Shown: positions 6,414-14,711, numbered from the stretch's first letter. The stretch is 18,971 nucleotides of DNA from Porphyromonadaceae bacterium UBA7042 (GCA_002494015.1 DLAR01000108.1:1-18971); one strand, 5' to 3'. Notes: generated from the sequence alone by a model not told the origin. Numbers and translations are program-made.

Positions 6414-6605
6414 CAAAAATTTTACAATTCCAAATCATTTTATTAACAAATTTATGCGAGATTTTGTTCGCAGATAGCAAATTCATTCCTTTGTGGCTAT
6501 TATTTCGACCGATTTATAAACGTTTCAATTCCGATTCCGCTGCCTCAAAATTCTCAATAAATAAAATTTAAACAATCTCATAAACGTGTCTTTGGGGAAA
6601 TTTCG

Positions 6606-6613
6606 TAACTTTG
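6606..6613 (+). promoter_or_regulatory. -7 promoter element of rmlD
   Basis: TAACTTTG (6606-6613) matches TAnnTTTG. The nearest TTTG upstream (6591-6594) is too close to be a -33 element. Transcription from here would begin near 6620, leaving too little leader for the in-frame ATG at 6627 and favouring the ATG at 6654. Confidence 0.6.
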
Positions 6614-6653
6614 CAATTTCTGATTAATGAAACATTCTAAAAATCATCATTCT

Positions 6654-7520
6654 ATGAATATTCTTGTAACGGGAGCCAACGGGCAGTTGGGAACATCGCT
6701 GCGTCTCGCTGCCGAGGGGTCGAATGACCGCTACATCTTTACCGATGTGGCAGAACTTGACATCACCGATAAGGAGGCTGTCAAGAAGATGGTGGCCGAC
6801 GAGGCTGTAGACTTGATTGTGAACTGTGCGGCTTATACCAATGTAGACCGTGCAGAGAGCGACGCGGAGTTTGCCGAAAAGCTCAATGCCGGAGCTGCTG
6901 CCAATCTTGCCGAGGCAATGGCTGCGCGTAACGGATGGCTGATTCATGTGTCGACCGACTATGTTTTCGGAGGACTGCCGGGAAATACCCCTCGCACCGA
7001 GGATGCCGAGGCTTGTCCGACGGGGGTCTACGGCGTGACCAAGCTGCACGGCGAAGAAGCCATCGAAAAGTCGGGCTGCAAGGCCGTTATCTTGCGCACT
7101 GCTTGGCTTTACAGCGAATATGGCAAAAACTTCGTCAAGACAATGCTTAATCTGACGGCGACCAAACCGGAGCTGAAAGTAGTGTTTGACCAAGTCGGCA
7201 CTCCGACCTATGCCCAAGACCTCGCCGATGCCATCGCCGACATCGTCGCCCGACGCGCATTTGAAGGCAATGAGGGCATCTATCATTATTCCAACGAGGG
7301 CGCGATTTCGTGGTATGACTTCACTCAGGCAATTGCCGAAATCGCCGGCAACACATCCTGTGACATCCAGCCCTGTCACTCTGACGAGTTCCCCTCCCCT
7401 GTCACACGCCCGAGCTATTCGGTTCTTGACAAGACTAAGTTCAAAGCGACATTCGGTCAAAAAATTCCTTACTGGGGAACATCCCTGCGTCGCTGCGTCA
7501 AGAATTTAATGCAATCTTGA
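6654..7520 (+). CDS. rmlD: dTDP-4-dehydrorhamnose reductase
   Basis: Last enzyme of dTDP-L-rhamnose synthesis: it reduces dTDP-4-dehydro-L-rhamnose with NAD(P)H in the cytoplasm. The 288-residue protein is a short-chain dehydrogenase of the RmlD family. It has the nucleotide-binding loop GANGQLG (7-13), NCAAYTNVD (57-65), STDYVFGG (100-107) with catalytic Thr101, and YGVTK with Tyr126 and Lys130. An in-frame ATG at 6627 would add nine residues (MKHSKNHHS). I chose 6654 because MNILVTGANGQLG is the family's usual start and the -7 element at 6606-6613 leaves almost no leader for 6627. rmlB follows 89 bases on with no terminator between. rmlA and rmlC are not in the window. Confidence 0.93.
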   Translation: MNILVTGANGQLGTSLRLAAEGSNDRYIFTDVAELDITDKEAVKKMVADEAVDLIVNCAAYTNVDRAESDAEFAEKLNAGAAANLAEAMAARNGWLIHVSTDYVFGGLPGNTPRTEDAEACPTGVYGVTKLHGEEAIEKSGCKAVILRTAWLYSEYGKNFVKTMLNLTATKPELKVVFDQVGTPTYAQDLADAIADIVARRAFEGNEGIYHYSNEGAISWYDFTQAIAEIAGNTSCDIQPCHSDEFPSPVTRPSYSVLDKTKFKATFGQKIPYWGTSLRRCVKNLMQS

Positions 7521-7609
7521 CATCCTCCCTTAAGTGATTTATTTACCTGTGCGGAACGAGCGGTAATTGCACATCCCACTCAATCCGCATTATGCATTGA
7601 TTTAAATTT

Positions 7610-8743
7610 ATGAAGCACAACATTTTGATTACCGGTGGTGCCGGTTTTATCGGGAGCCATGTCGTGAGGCTCTTTGTCAACAAGTATCCCGACTACAAGA
7701 TTGTCAATCTTGACAAACTCACCTATGCCGGCAATCTCGCCAACCTGAAGGACATCGAAAACAAGCCAAATTACAAATTTGTCAAAGCCGACATCGCCGA
7801 CATCGAGGAAATGCGCCGCGTGATACGCGAAAATGAAATCACAGGAGTGATACACCTTGCAGCCGAAAGTCATGTCGACCGCTCGATCAAAGACCCCTTC
7901 ACTTTTGCCCGCACCAACGTCATGGGCACCCTGTCGCTGCTGCAGGCCGCAAGGGAATACTGGGAATCACTTCCCGAGAAATATGAGGGCAAGCTGTTCT
8001 ACCACATCTCGACCGACGAGGTTTACGGCGCTCTTGAACTGACCCATCCCGAAGGCATCGAGTCTCCTTTCACTACAGCCGCGTCAAGCGAGCACCATCA
8101 TGCCTACGGCGAAGAATTTTTCCTTGAGACAACCAAATACAACCCCCATTCCCCCTACTCGGCTTCCAAGGCTTCGAGCGACCACTTCGTGCGCGCCTAC
8201 CACGACACCTACGGGATGCCTACCCTCGTGACCAACTGTTCCAACAATTACGGCCCCTATCAGTTCCCCGAAAAACTGATTCCGCTGTTCATCAACAACA
8301 TCCGTCACCGCCGTCCCCTCCCCGTCTATGGAAAGGGTGAAAACGTGCGCGACTGGCTGTTTGTCGAAGACCATGCCCGCGCCATCGACACCATTTTCCA
8401 CAACGGGAAAGTGGCCGAGACCTATAACATCGGAGGTTTCAACGAGTGGAAAAACATCGACATCATCCGCGTCGTTATCCGCACCGTTGACCGCCTGCTC
8501 GGCAATCCCGAAGGCTATAGCGACGATCTCATCACCTATGTCACCGACCGCGCCGGTCATGACCTCCGTTATGCCATCGACTCGCGCAAACTCCAGCAGG
8601 AACTCGGCTGGGAACCCTCGCTGCAATTTGAGGAAGGCATCGAGAAAACCGTCAAGTGGTATCTCGACAATCAGGCGTGGATGGACAACATAACCTCGGG
8701 CGACTACGAGCGTTACTACGACGACATGTACTCAGGACGATGA
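7610..8743 (+). CDS. rmlB: dTDP-glucose 4,6-dehydratase
   Basis: Converts dTDP-D-glucose to dTDP-4-dehydro-6-deoxy-D-glucose, an early step of dTDP-rhamnose synthesis, using tightly bound NAD. The 377-residue protein has the Rossmann loop GGAGFIGS (9-16), DKLTYAGN (35-42), HLAAESHVDRSI (82-93), the catalytic triplet STDEVYG (134-140, Thr135, Asp136, Glu137) and YSASK with Tyr183 and Lys187, plus NNYGPYQFPEK (212-222). It is a little longer than E. coli RmlB (about 360), mainly through an insert at about 141-180. It shares direction with rmlD, with no terminator in the 89-base gap, and ends at a strong terminator (8768-8807). The products likely feed rhamnose-containing surface polysaccharide. 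Confidence 0.95.
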   Translation: MKHNILITGGAGFIGSHVVRLFVNKYPDYKIVNLDKLTYAGNLANLKDIENKPNYKFVKADIADIEEMRRVIRENEITGVIHLAAESHVDRSIKDPFTFARTNVMGTLSLLQAAREYWESLPEKYEGKLFYHISTDEVYGALELTHPEGIESPFTTAASSEHHHAYGEEFFLETTKYNPHSPYSASKASSDHFVRAYHDTYGMPTLVTNCSNNYGPYQFPEKLIPLFINNIRHRRPLPVYGKGENVRDWLFVEDHARAIDTIFHNGKVAETYNIGGFNEWKNIDIIRVVIRTVDRLLGNPEGYSDDLITYVTDRAGHDLRYAIDSRKLQQELGWEPSLQFEEGIEKTVKWYLDNQAWMDNITSGDYERYYDDMYSGR

Positions 8744-8767
8744 CAACCGACACCCTCTCATAGACAA

Positions 8768-8807
8768 CAGCGAGCCTCGGAATTGCTCTGAGGCTCGCTG
8801 CTTTTTT
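8768..8807 (+). terminator. Intrinsic terminator after rmlB
   Basis: CAGCGAGCCTC (8768-8778) pairs perfectly with GAGGCTCGCTG (8790-8800) across an 11-base loop, followed by C and six T (8802-8807). The T-run overlaps the stop codon of the convergent esterase gene (8806-8808). Confidence 0.85.
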
Positions 8808-9837
8808 ACCGTCGCGCCATCCCCGTCAGGAACTTTGCAGTCATGCTGACCGATTCGGCAAATGCCGCGTCTTGTCCCGGAACCGTTATAAAAAGATGTA
8901 CAGTACCCGGCAAGACTATGTGAGCGACCTCTATCCCGGCCTGAGACAGACGGTCACACATTTCCTGTCCTTGGTCTCGCAGAATATCCTTCTCGGCATT
9001 TATCATCAGGACGGGAGGAAATCCGGCCAGCTGGCTGAGGGAGGCATTGCAAGGCGAGATATAGGGCGAACGGACATCTCCCCCGGCGGCATACGCATCA
9101 TTAAACGCCTCCATTATTCCGCTGTCAAGGCCATAACCGCCGCCATACTGCCGCCATGAGTCAGAACCGTCATTCCATGCCTTTGTCACAGGATAGAAAG
9201 TCACCACTGATTTCACCATTTTCACAGGTGTGGATTTAAGCCTCAACGCTGTCGCAAGCGCGAGATTGCCTCCCGAACTATCGCCCCCGATTGAAATATT
9301 AGCTCTGTCAAAACCATATTCCGATGCATTATCCCATGAAAACTCTACAGCCTCCACGCAGCAATCAAGTGCCGATGGATAAGGGTTTTCGGGAGCAAGG
9401 GGGTATTCCACTGCCAGAACCGCGATTCGGGCCTCACGCGTCAATTCCATGCAGAACCGGCTGCAACTGTTGATACTCCCGAAACACCATCCGCCGCCAT
9501 GCAGATAGACGAGTAGCGGCAGTTTTTCGTCAAGAACCCCTGCCGGTTTATACAGGCGGTATCTTCCACCGACAAGATTAACCGCCTCGACCCCATCAAT
9601 AACACCGACATCGGTATTTCGCAAAACCCCGACTCCGGCAAGTGGCGCAACATCTCCGGCAACCGCACTCCTGACGGCTCTCTCCTGACGCGCCTGCAAT
9701 CCGTCGGGCATACTCCTTAAAAAAGACTCAGCCTCAGTAGCCATGACGCTGTCAAGCACCACACCGTCACCCCAATCCGCTCCACTCATAACCGACGGCA
9801 ACAACACACACAGTATTATTAAGACTTTCTTAACCAT
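8806..9837 (-). CDS. Secreted alpha/beta hydrolase, HSL (esterase family IV) type
   Basis: Predicted carboxylesterase or acetyl-ester hydrolase of the hormone-sensitive-lipase family. The 343 residues begin with a signal peptide (MVKKVLIILCVLLPSVMSGA), so it probably acts in the periplasm. The oxyanion motif HGGG is at 113-116, the nucleophile Ser187 in GDSSGGN (185-191), the acid Asp284 in AEKDILRDQ and the base His314 in GTVHLF. VEYPLAPENPYPSAL (143-157) is also typical. The family's substrates are short acyl esters; the natural substrate here cannot be read from sequence. The gene starts 16 bases after the MATE transporter gene on the same strand, so the two are probably one operon. It is convergent with rmlB. 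Confidence 0.88.
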   Translation of the reverse strand: MVKKVLIILCVLLPSVMSGADWGDGVVLDSVMATEAESFLRSMPDGLQARQERAVRSAVAGDVAPLAGVGVLRNTDVGVIDGVEAVNLVGGRYRLYKPAGVLDEKLPLLVYLHGGGWCFGSINSCSRFCMELTREARIAVLAVEYPLAPENPYPSALDCCVEAVEFSWDNASEYGFDRANISIGGDSSGGNLALATALRLKSTPVKMVKSVVTFYPVTKAWNDGSDSWRQYGGGYGLDSGIMEAFNDAYAAGGDVRSPYISPCNASLSQLAGFPPVLMINAEKDILRDQGQEMCDRLSQAGIEVAHIVLPGTVHLFITVPGQDAAFAESVSMTAKFLTGMARR

Positions 9838-9853
9838 AGAATTTCGTGCTATT

Positions 9854-11266
9854 TTACCTTACTTCGGCAACCGTTCTGTTCCAACCGCTCATTTTCCTGA
9901 ACTGCCACCACATCATCGACACGGTCACGACGGTGGCGATAATATCGCTTGACGGGAAAGATAGCCACACTCCGTCAAGGTGCAAATAACGCGGGAGAAA
10001 AAGCAACAACGGAATAAGAAACAGGACTTGGCGTGTAAGAGACAGAAAAATTGATTTTCCGGCCTGCCCGATGGACTGGAAAAATGTAGTGGAGACAATC
10101 TGGAACCCGACGAAGAAGAACGCGAGCAACGAGAGTGACAGGGCGCGGTCAGTAGCCGCGATGAGACCGGCATCCACCGTAAACGCACGGGCGATGACTG
10201 ACGGGAACGTCAGTCCGAAAGCCGCCCCTGACGAAACGATGGCAGTCGCCACAGCCACGGCAAGCCAGTAGGCGCGTTTAAGCCGGTGTAATTGCCCGGC
10301 TCCGTAGTTGTAGCCGATAATCGGCTGCATTCCTTGACAGATACCCACGACCACCATGCAGAGCAACGACGTATAGGTTGTGAAGATTCCGGCAGCCCCT
10401 ATAGCGGTGTCTCCACCATAATGATAGAGCGACTTGTTGATTATCACGTTGATGAAACATGACGCGAAGTTTACGAGCGACGGTGCGGCACCGATGCTGA
10501 CAATCCCGATGACAATCTTCCAGCGCAAGCGGAAAATTCCACGGGTGAAGTGCAGCGTGCTACCCGGCATCATGAAATGCCCCATGACAAAGAGCATCGA
10601 GACGGTCATGGAAATGTCAGTGGCGATTGCCGCGCCTTTGATGCCCCATCCCAGCACAAAAATAAAGATGGGAGCCAGCACCACGTTGCATCCCGCGCCT
10701 ATAAACATCGTCACCATCGCCCGCACAGGATAACCCGAAGCGCGCATGATGTTGTTGAAACTGAACGACAGATTCATCATCAGCATACCCGGCAGGAGAT
10801 AGGACATGAAGTCATGTGCATAGGGCAACGACGCTTCACTCGCCCCGAAGGCCACAAGAATGTCATCAAGGAAAATGGCAAAGACAGTCAGATATGCTAC
10901 TGCTATTACCATTATAAGTGTCAGCGAATTCCCGAGAACGAGACGCGCTCCATGATGATCATTGGCACCGAGCATAATGGATATACGGGCCGATGCTCCC
11001 GCTCCGATAAGGACTCCGAGCGCCGACGCGACATTCATAACCGGGAACGTGATGGCAAGACCGGTTATAGCCTCTGCGCCAACCCCTTGCCCGATAAAGA
11101 TGCGGTCAATCACATTATAGAGCGACATGACAAGCATACCCACAACTGCGGGAAGACTGTAACGCCACAACAACCGTCCGACCGGCTCGGTCGCAAGCTC
11201 GTCAAGTTTCTTTTTATCTTCGTCCCGTCGGGTGGTTTCTTCGACTTGTATCTGATTTTCTTCCAT
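9854..11266 (-). CDS. MATE family efflux transporter
   Basis: A 470-residue inner-membrane antiporter of the multidrug and toxic compound extrusion family, with about twelve membrane segments in two pseudo-repeats. After a charged cytoplasmic start (about 1-25, rich in E, R and K) comes the first-helix region LLWRYSLPAVVGMLV (32-46), then SLYNVIDRIFIGQGVGAEAI (48-67), which resembles the MepA-like branch. GYNYGAGQLHRLKRAY in the C-terminal half matches the usual repeat motif after helix 8. It exports drugs or metabolites using Na+ or H+ gradients (family knowledge); the substrate is unknown. It is the first gene of a leftward pair with the esterase. A -7 element lies at 11286-11293. The long plus-strand frame over it is antisense shadow. 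Confidence 0.92.
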   Translation of the reverse strand: MEENQIQVEETTRRDEDKKKLDELATEPVGRLLWRYSLPAVVGMLVMSLYNVIDRIFIGQGVGAEAITGLAITFPVMNVASALGVLIGAGASARISIMLGANDHHGARLVLGNSLTLIMVIAVAYLTVFAIFLDDILVAFGASEASLPYAHDFMSYLLPGMLMMNLSFSFNNIMRASGYPVRAMVTMFIGAGCNVVLAPIFIFVLGWGIKGAAIATDISMTVSMLFVMGHFMMPGSTLHFTRGIFRLRWKIVIGIVSIGAAPSLVNFASCFINVIINKSLYHYGGDTAIGAAGIFTTYTSLLCMVVVGICQGMQPIIGYNYGAGQLHRLKRAYWLAVAVATAIVSSGAAFGLTFPSVIARAFTVDAGLIAATDRALSLSLLAFFFVGFQIVSTTFFQSIGQAGKSIFLSLTRQVLFLIPLLLFLPRYLHLDGVWLSFPSSDIIATVVTVSMMWWQFRKMSGWNRTVAEVR

Positions 11267-11285
11267 TGCGCCACTTTTTTCACGA

Positions 11286-11293
11286 CAAATTTA
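11286..11293 (-). promoter_or_regulatory. -7 promoter element of the MATE-esterase operon
   Basis: On the minus strand TAAATTTG (11293-11286) matches TAnnTTTG, 19 bases before the MATE ATG. The predicted leader is only about 13 bases. No clear -33 TTTG was found. Confidence 0.5.
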
Positions 11294-11359
11294 GCAATAA
11301 TTTGTAACAATGCCCTATTTTCAGGCTCCTCGCCGACAAAATATCCGCAATTACAAGTG

Positions 11360-11446
11360 AGAGGTTGTTTAGTCGCACCCGTTTTCACGGTCGGATTTTG
11401 TCCTGAAAACGGATTTTGGATTCACATTTGTTTTTTAACAGCCTCT
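11360..11446. repeat. Nested inverted repeats, possible MITE relic or structured RNA
   Basis: The outer arms AGAGGTTGTT (11360-11369) and AACAGCCTCT (11437-11446) pair over 10 bp with one G-T wobble. Inside, GTTTTCA (11381-11387) pairs with TGAAAAC (11404-11410). CGGATTTTG is directly repeated at 11392-11400 and 11410-11418. The whole spans 87 bases. No flanking target-site duplication was seen and it encodes no protein. Confidence 0.5.
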
Positions 11447-11625
11447 GAAATCCCGGGGTGGGAATTCCGACGAAAAACAGCACGTTCTGACACAATGTCA
11501 TGCCATCCCCCTGCTAAATTTTAACACAAATCCTTAAATTTAACTATTAATGTTAAAACGCTGCGGATTATCAGTGTTTCATATTAAAATAGATTAAGAT
11601 TGTATATTTTAAGGCGTATGCCATG

Positions 11626-11633
11626 TAATTTTG
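11626..11633 (+). promoter_or_regulatory. -7 promoter element of htrA
   Basis: TAATTTTG (11626-11633) matches TAnnTTTG and lies 69 bases before the ATG at 11703. The expected -33 position is AT-rich without a TTTG, so an extra activator or alternative sigma factor is possible. Confidence 0.55.
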
Positions 11634-11702
11634 CACACTTTTTGCCGTCTAAGCAATAAACAAAACAGATAAAGAAATTATCACTTAACCACATTATACT
11701 TT

Positions 11703-13259
11703 ATGAAACTCTATCAAAAAGTTGTTATGCTTGCAGCCGGATCAGCTGTAATCGGCTCGGTTCTCACCGCCGTGGCCATGCGCTCGGTTATGTCTCCCAC
11801 ACCCCTTGCAGCTGACGTTGTCATGTCAGGAAACGGCAACGCCGCCGCGCAAGGATTCTATACCGTATCATCACGCCTGCCGGGTGACGGAACAGATTTT
11901 ACCGTCGCTGCCGAAAACACCATCAACGGCGTGGTATCAATCAAGAGCTATGCCACTCCGCGCGGGTATTCCCGTGGCAACCAAGGAGGAGGTTTCTTTG
12001 GAGACCCGTTTTTTGAATACTTCTTCGGGCAGCCCGGCGGCAACCAGCGTCAGACCCCGCAACGTGACAACAACGACGAGTCGGCACAGCAGCAGACCGG
12101 CCTCGGCTCGGGCGTGATTATCTCGTCCGACGGATATATTGTCACCAACAACCACGTCATCGACGGTGCCGAGCGCCTCGAAGTCACTCTCAACGACAAC
12201 CACACCTACAATGCCACCGTTGTCGGAACCGACCCGACAACCGACATCGCCCTTGTCAAAATTGATGCTTCCGGCCTCCCGGTAATCCCGATGGGAGACA
12301 GCGAAAACCTCAAAGTAGGAGAATGGGTGCTTGCTGTCGGCAACCCCTTTGGATTCACCTCTACCGTGACCACCGGCATCGTATCGGCAAAGGCCCGCAG
12401 TATCGGCAGCGCGACCCACGGCCGCTCGATGGGTATCGAGTCCTACATTCAGACCGACGCAGCCGTAAACCCCGGCAACTCAGGCGGCGCGCTTGTAAAC
12501 CTCGCCGGCGAACTTGTCGGCATCAATACCGCTATATATTCTCAGACAGGCAACTATGCCGGCTATTCATTCGCCGTCCCGACCACGATTGTCAAGAAAG
12601 TGGTTGCCGACATCCGCGAATACGGTGCCGTCCAGCGCGCCGTCCTCGGAATCGGAATCAGCGATCTCACCCCCGAGCGTGCCAAGAAAGACGGCATTAC
12701 GGCCGTGACCCAAGGAGTGTATGTCGGTAGCGTCAACGATCGCTCGTCGGCACGCGAAGCCGGACTTGAAGCAGGTGACGTGATTACAAAAATCAACGGC
12801 AACTCGACCGACAATACCGCACAGCTTCAGGAGCAACTCTCCAAATACCGTCCCGGCGACAAGATTTCGCTTACCTACATCCGCGGCAACAAGTCCCATA
12901 CCGTCGAGGTCAAGCTCCTCAACAACATGGGAACCACCAAGGTCACCGTCGCCGGCTCTGTCACCGACCTCGGCTGCGCGTTCAAGAAACCCGGAGAATC
13001 GACCCTGCGCCAGCTCGGCCTCTCGGCCGGTGTCCAAGTGGCCGACCTTCAGAAAGGCAAATTCAAGGACGCAGGCATCCGCGAAGGATTCATCATCTAC
13101 TCAGTCAACGACAACCGGGTATCCTCTCCCGATGACATTGAAAAAATCTATAATGCCATCATGAAAAGCGACTCCCCCGACAAGGTGATGTTCCTGCGTG
13201 GTGTCTATCCCACCGGACAGCGTCGCTACTACGCCGTCGACCTTGCCGATGCCGAATAA
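11703..13259 (+). CDS. HtrA/DegP-like periplasmic serine endoprotease
   Basis: Envelope quality-control protease that degrades or holds misfolded periplasmic and outer-membrane proteins. Its 518 residues start with an N-terminal hydrophobic segment (about 7-26) that serves as signal or membrane anchor. A Gly-, aromatic- and Gln-rich loop (about 85-130), the LA-loop position of HtrA proteins, comes next. The trypsin-like domain has the intact triad His151 (VTNNHVID), Asp181 (TTDIALVKI) and Ser260 (NPGNSGGALVN). Two PDZ domains lie at about 311-405 and 430-515, the DegP/DegQ (Do family) layout. It is a single-gene unit with a -7 element at 11626-11633 and a strong terminator at 13283-13331. The family often responds to envelope stress, but no stress-sigma site was identifiable. 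Confidence 0.94.
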   Translation: MKLYQKVVMLAAGSAVIGSVLTAVAMRSVMSPTPLAADVVMSGNGNAAAQGFYTVSSRLPGDGTDFTVAAENTINGVVSIKSYATPRGYSRGNQGGGFFGDPFFEYFFGQPGGNQRQTPQRDNNDESAQQQTGLGSGVIISSDGYIVTNNHVIDGAERLEVTLNDNHTYNATVVGTDPTTDIALVKIDASGLPVIPMGDSENLKVGEWVLAVGNPFGFTSTVTTGIVSAKARSIGSATHGRSMGIESYIQTDAAVNPGNSGGALVNLAGELVGINTAIYSQTGNYAGYSFAVPTTIVKKVVADIREYGAVQRAVLGIGISDLTPERAKKDGITAVTQGVYVGSVNDRSSAREAGLEAGDVITKINGNSTDNTAQLQEQLSKYRPGDKISLTYIRGNKSHTVEVKLLNNMGTTKVTVAGSVTDLGCAFKKPGESTLRQLGLSAGVQVADLQKGKFKDAGIREGFIIYSVNDNRVSSPDDIEKIYNAIMKSDSPDKVMFLRGVYPTGQRRYYAVDLADAE

Positions 13260-13282
13260 ACATTTTCCATACACATGACAAG

Positions 13283-13331
13283 AAGGACGCAAAGACTGTC
13301 TCTACATTCCAGCCTTTGCGTCCTTTGTTTT
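13283..13331 (+). terminator. Intrinsic terminator after htrA
   Basis: AAGGACGCAAAG (13283-13294) pairs perfectly with CTTTGCGTCCTT (13314-13325). The stem continues as CTG (13296-13298) with CAG (13310-13312) after one mismatch, leaving an 11-base loop. A T-rich tail (TTTGTTTT, 13324-13331) follows. Confidence 0.8.
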
Positions 13332-13410
13332 AGAGTATGTTTACTCTTAGTCGACCGACAGTCCCGTTTTATCCTGATTTTCCCTCATTAAAGCATGTTT
13401 TTAATTTTAT

Positions 13411-13443
13411 ATTGTGTGTTTCCAATAAAAATCACTAACTTTG
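13411..13443 (+). promoter_or_regulatory. Promoter of bamD
   Basis: ATTG (13411-13414) and TAACTTTG (13436-13443) form a -33/-7 pair with a 21-base spacer. The ATG at 13483 lies 39 bases after the -7 element. Confidence 0.6.
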
Positions 13444-13482
13444 CAAATTGTAACGAAAACCCACTTTTTGGATAATCATTTT

Positions 13483-14283
13483 ATGCGCAAATATATCATC
13501 ATGCTCCTTGCCGCCCTGTCGCTCGCCTCTTGCGGAGAGTACCAGCGCGTGTTGAAAAGCACTGACAATGACTACAAGCTCGACTTTGCCCGTCGCGCTT
13601 TTGAACAGAAAAAATATGTTCAGGCCGCCACAGTGCTAACCGACATCGTTACCACTTTTAAGGGTTCAGCCAAGGCCGAAGAATCCCTCTACCTCCTTGC
13701 CCTTAGCCACTACGAAAACAAGGATTACGCCAACTCCGGAGCATACTTCAAGACTTATTACACCCGCTACCCCAAAGGGAAATACACCGAGCTTGCCCGT
13801 TTTTATTCAGGCTACGGATACTATCTCGACTCTCCCGAGCCGCAGCTTGACCAGTCGGGAACCATCAAGGCTATCGAAGAACTTCAGGCATTCCTTGACT
13901 ATTTCCCCCGCAGCGACAAAGTCTCGATTGCCCAAAATGCCATTTTCGAGCTTCAGGACAAGCTGACACTGAAACAGTTGCAAAACGCCCAGCTCTACTA
14001 CAACCTCGGCACATACATGGGCAACAACTACGAAAGCGCTGTAATCGTCGCCCGTAACGCAATAAAGGATTACCCCTACTCCAAATACAAGGAAGACCTT
14101 GAGCTCCTGATTCTCAAATCACGTTATCAGGAGGCTGACCAAAGTATCGAGGAAAAGAAAGCCGACCGTTTCCGCGAAGTCATTGACGAATACTATTCGT
14201 TTATCAACAATTACCCCGACAGTCCCCACCGCGACGAGGCTGACAACATCTTCAAAATCGCCTCCCGCTACGTCGCCGAATAA
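13483..14283 (+). CDS. bamD: Outer membrane protein assembly lipoprotein BamD
   Basis: Lipoprotein of the BAM complex, which with BamA folds beta-barrel proteins into the outer membrane. The 266-residue protein has a short lipoprotein signal with lipobox LASC and lipidated Cys17 (ALSLASCGEYQRVLKS). The rest is helical TPR-like repeats: FARRAFEQKKYVQAATVL, then ESLYLLALSHYENKDYANSG, a long middle repeat with YFPRSDKVSIAQNAI, and a C-terminal FINNYPDSPHRDEADNI. The length is close to the usual 240-280. An upstream TTG (13441) in the same frame overlaps the promoter and would spoil the signal peptide, so I chose the ATG at 13483. The omega-like gene follows 36 bases on with no terminator, so they are probably cotranscribed. 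Confidence 0.9.
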   Translation: MRKYIIMLLAALSLASCGEYQRVLKSTDNDYKLDFARRAFEQKKYVQAATVLTDIVTTFKGSAKAEESLYLLALSHYENKDYANSGAYFKTYYTRYPKGKYTELARFYSGYGYYLDSPEPQLDQSGTIKAIEELQAFLDYFPRSDKVSIAQNAIFELQDKLTLKQLQNAQLYYNLGTYMGNNYESAVIVARNAIKDYPYSKYKEDLELLILKSRYQEADQSIEEKKADRFREVIDEYYSFINNYPDSPHRDEADNIFKIASRYVAE

Positions 14284-14319
14284 TAATTATACATATTATA
14301 TATAATATCAAAACTGGAT

Positions 14320-14655
14320 ATGGACTACAAAAAGACCAACGCTCCTCTCAACACCCAGACCCGTGATATGATCTCGATGAGCCAAGACACGGGCAACGTC
14401 TATGAAACAGTCTGCATCATCGCCAAACGCGCCAATCAGATTGCCGGCGAAATGAAACACGACCTTGAAAAGAAACTACAGGAATTCGCATCACTCAGCG
14501 ACAACCTCGAAGAAATCTCCGAGAACCGCGAGCAGATTGAAATCTCACGTTTCTACGAGCGTCTCCCCAAGCCCGTGCTCATTGCCACTCAGGAGTATCT
14601 GGACCACAAAATCCACTTCCGCAACCCCGCCAAGGACAAGCTCAACCTTGACTGA
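14320..14655 (+). CDS. rpoZ: RNA polymerase omega subunit, Rpb6-like (Bacteroidota type)
   Basis: Small RNA polymerase subunit that helps fold and hold the beta-prime subunit. In the 111-residue protein the key match is NVYETVCIIAKRANQIA (26-42), the conserved Rpb6/omega helix segment. The remainder is helical: a charged middle (43-75) and a C-terminal ERLPKPVLIATQEYLDHKI (80-98) typical of the Bacteroidota form, which differs from the E. coli omega outside the core. The start at MDYKKTNAP follows a very AT-rich gap of 36 bases after bamD. In Bacteroides, as I recall, this gene also sits beside bamD, usually followed by coaBC. Here rpsO follows with its own promoter. Confidence 0.82.
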   Translation: MDYKKTNAPLNTQTRDMISMSQDTGNVYETVCIIAKRANQIAGEMKHDLEKKLQEFASLSDNLEEISENREQIEISRFYERLPKPVLIATQEYLDHKIHFRNPAKDKLNLD

Positions 14656-14711
14656 CGGAACCTAAAACACAAAGATTCAGTGGTCGCCTTTAACATTTCT
14701 GCCTAAAAAGC

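Larger units (their letters stand above)
6341..6653. other. Divergent AT-rich intergenic region
   Basis: This stretch holds the leftward promoter of the winged-helix gene (6406-6413) and the rightward -7 element of rmlD (6606-6613). TTTACAA occurs at 6410-6416 and 6421-6427. A small inverted repeat (TGCGA 6455-6459 with TCGCA 6468-6472) is present. No gene or RNA was recognised. Confidence 0.6.
11267..11702. other. Divergent intergenic region between the MATE and htrA genes
   Basis: About 435 bases with no gene I can support. It holds the leftward promoter of the MATE gene (11286-11293), a nested inverted-repeat element (11360-11446), the palindromic stretch CCCGGG and GGAATTCC near 11452-11468, an AT-rich part with a small inverted repeat (TTTAAC and GTTAAA, about 11538-11556), and the -7 element of htrA (11626-11633). 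Confidence 0.6.

Noticed and set aside
6624..7460. 278-codon minus-strand frame over rmlD
   Set aside because: Antisense shadow of a well-supported gene; no motif or promoter of its own.
10550..11524. 324-codon plus-strand frame opposite the MATE gene
   Set aside because: Its His-, Arg- and Lys-rich composition is typical of antisense to membrane-protein codons. It runs into the intergenic repeats and has no plausible start signals.
13441..13482. TTG start extending BamD by 14 residues
   Set aside because: The TTG lies inside the -7 promoter element, and the extension would move the lipoprotein signal away from the N-terminus.
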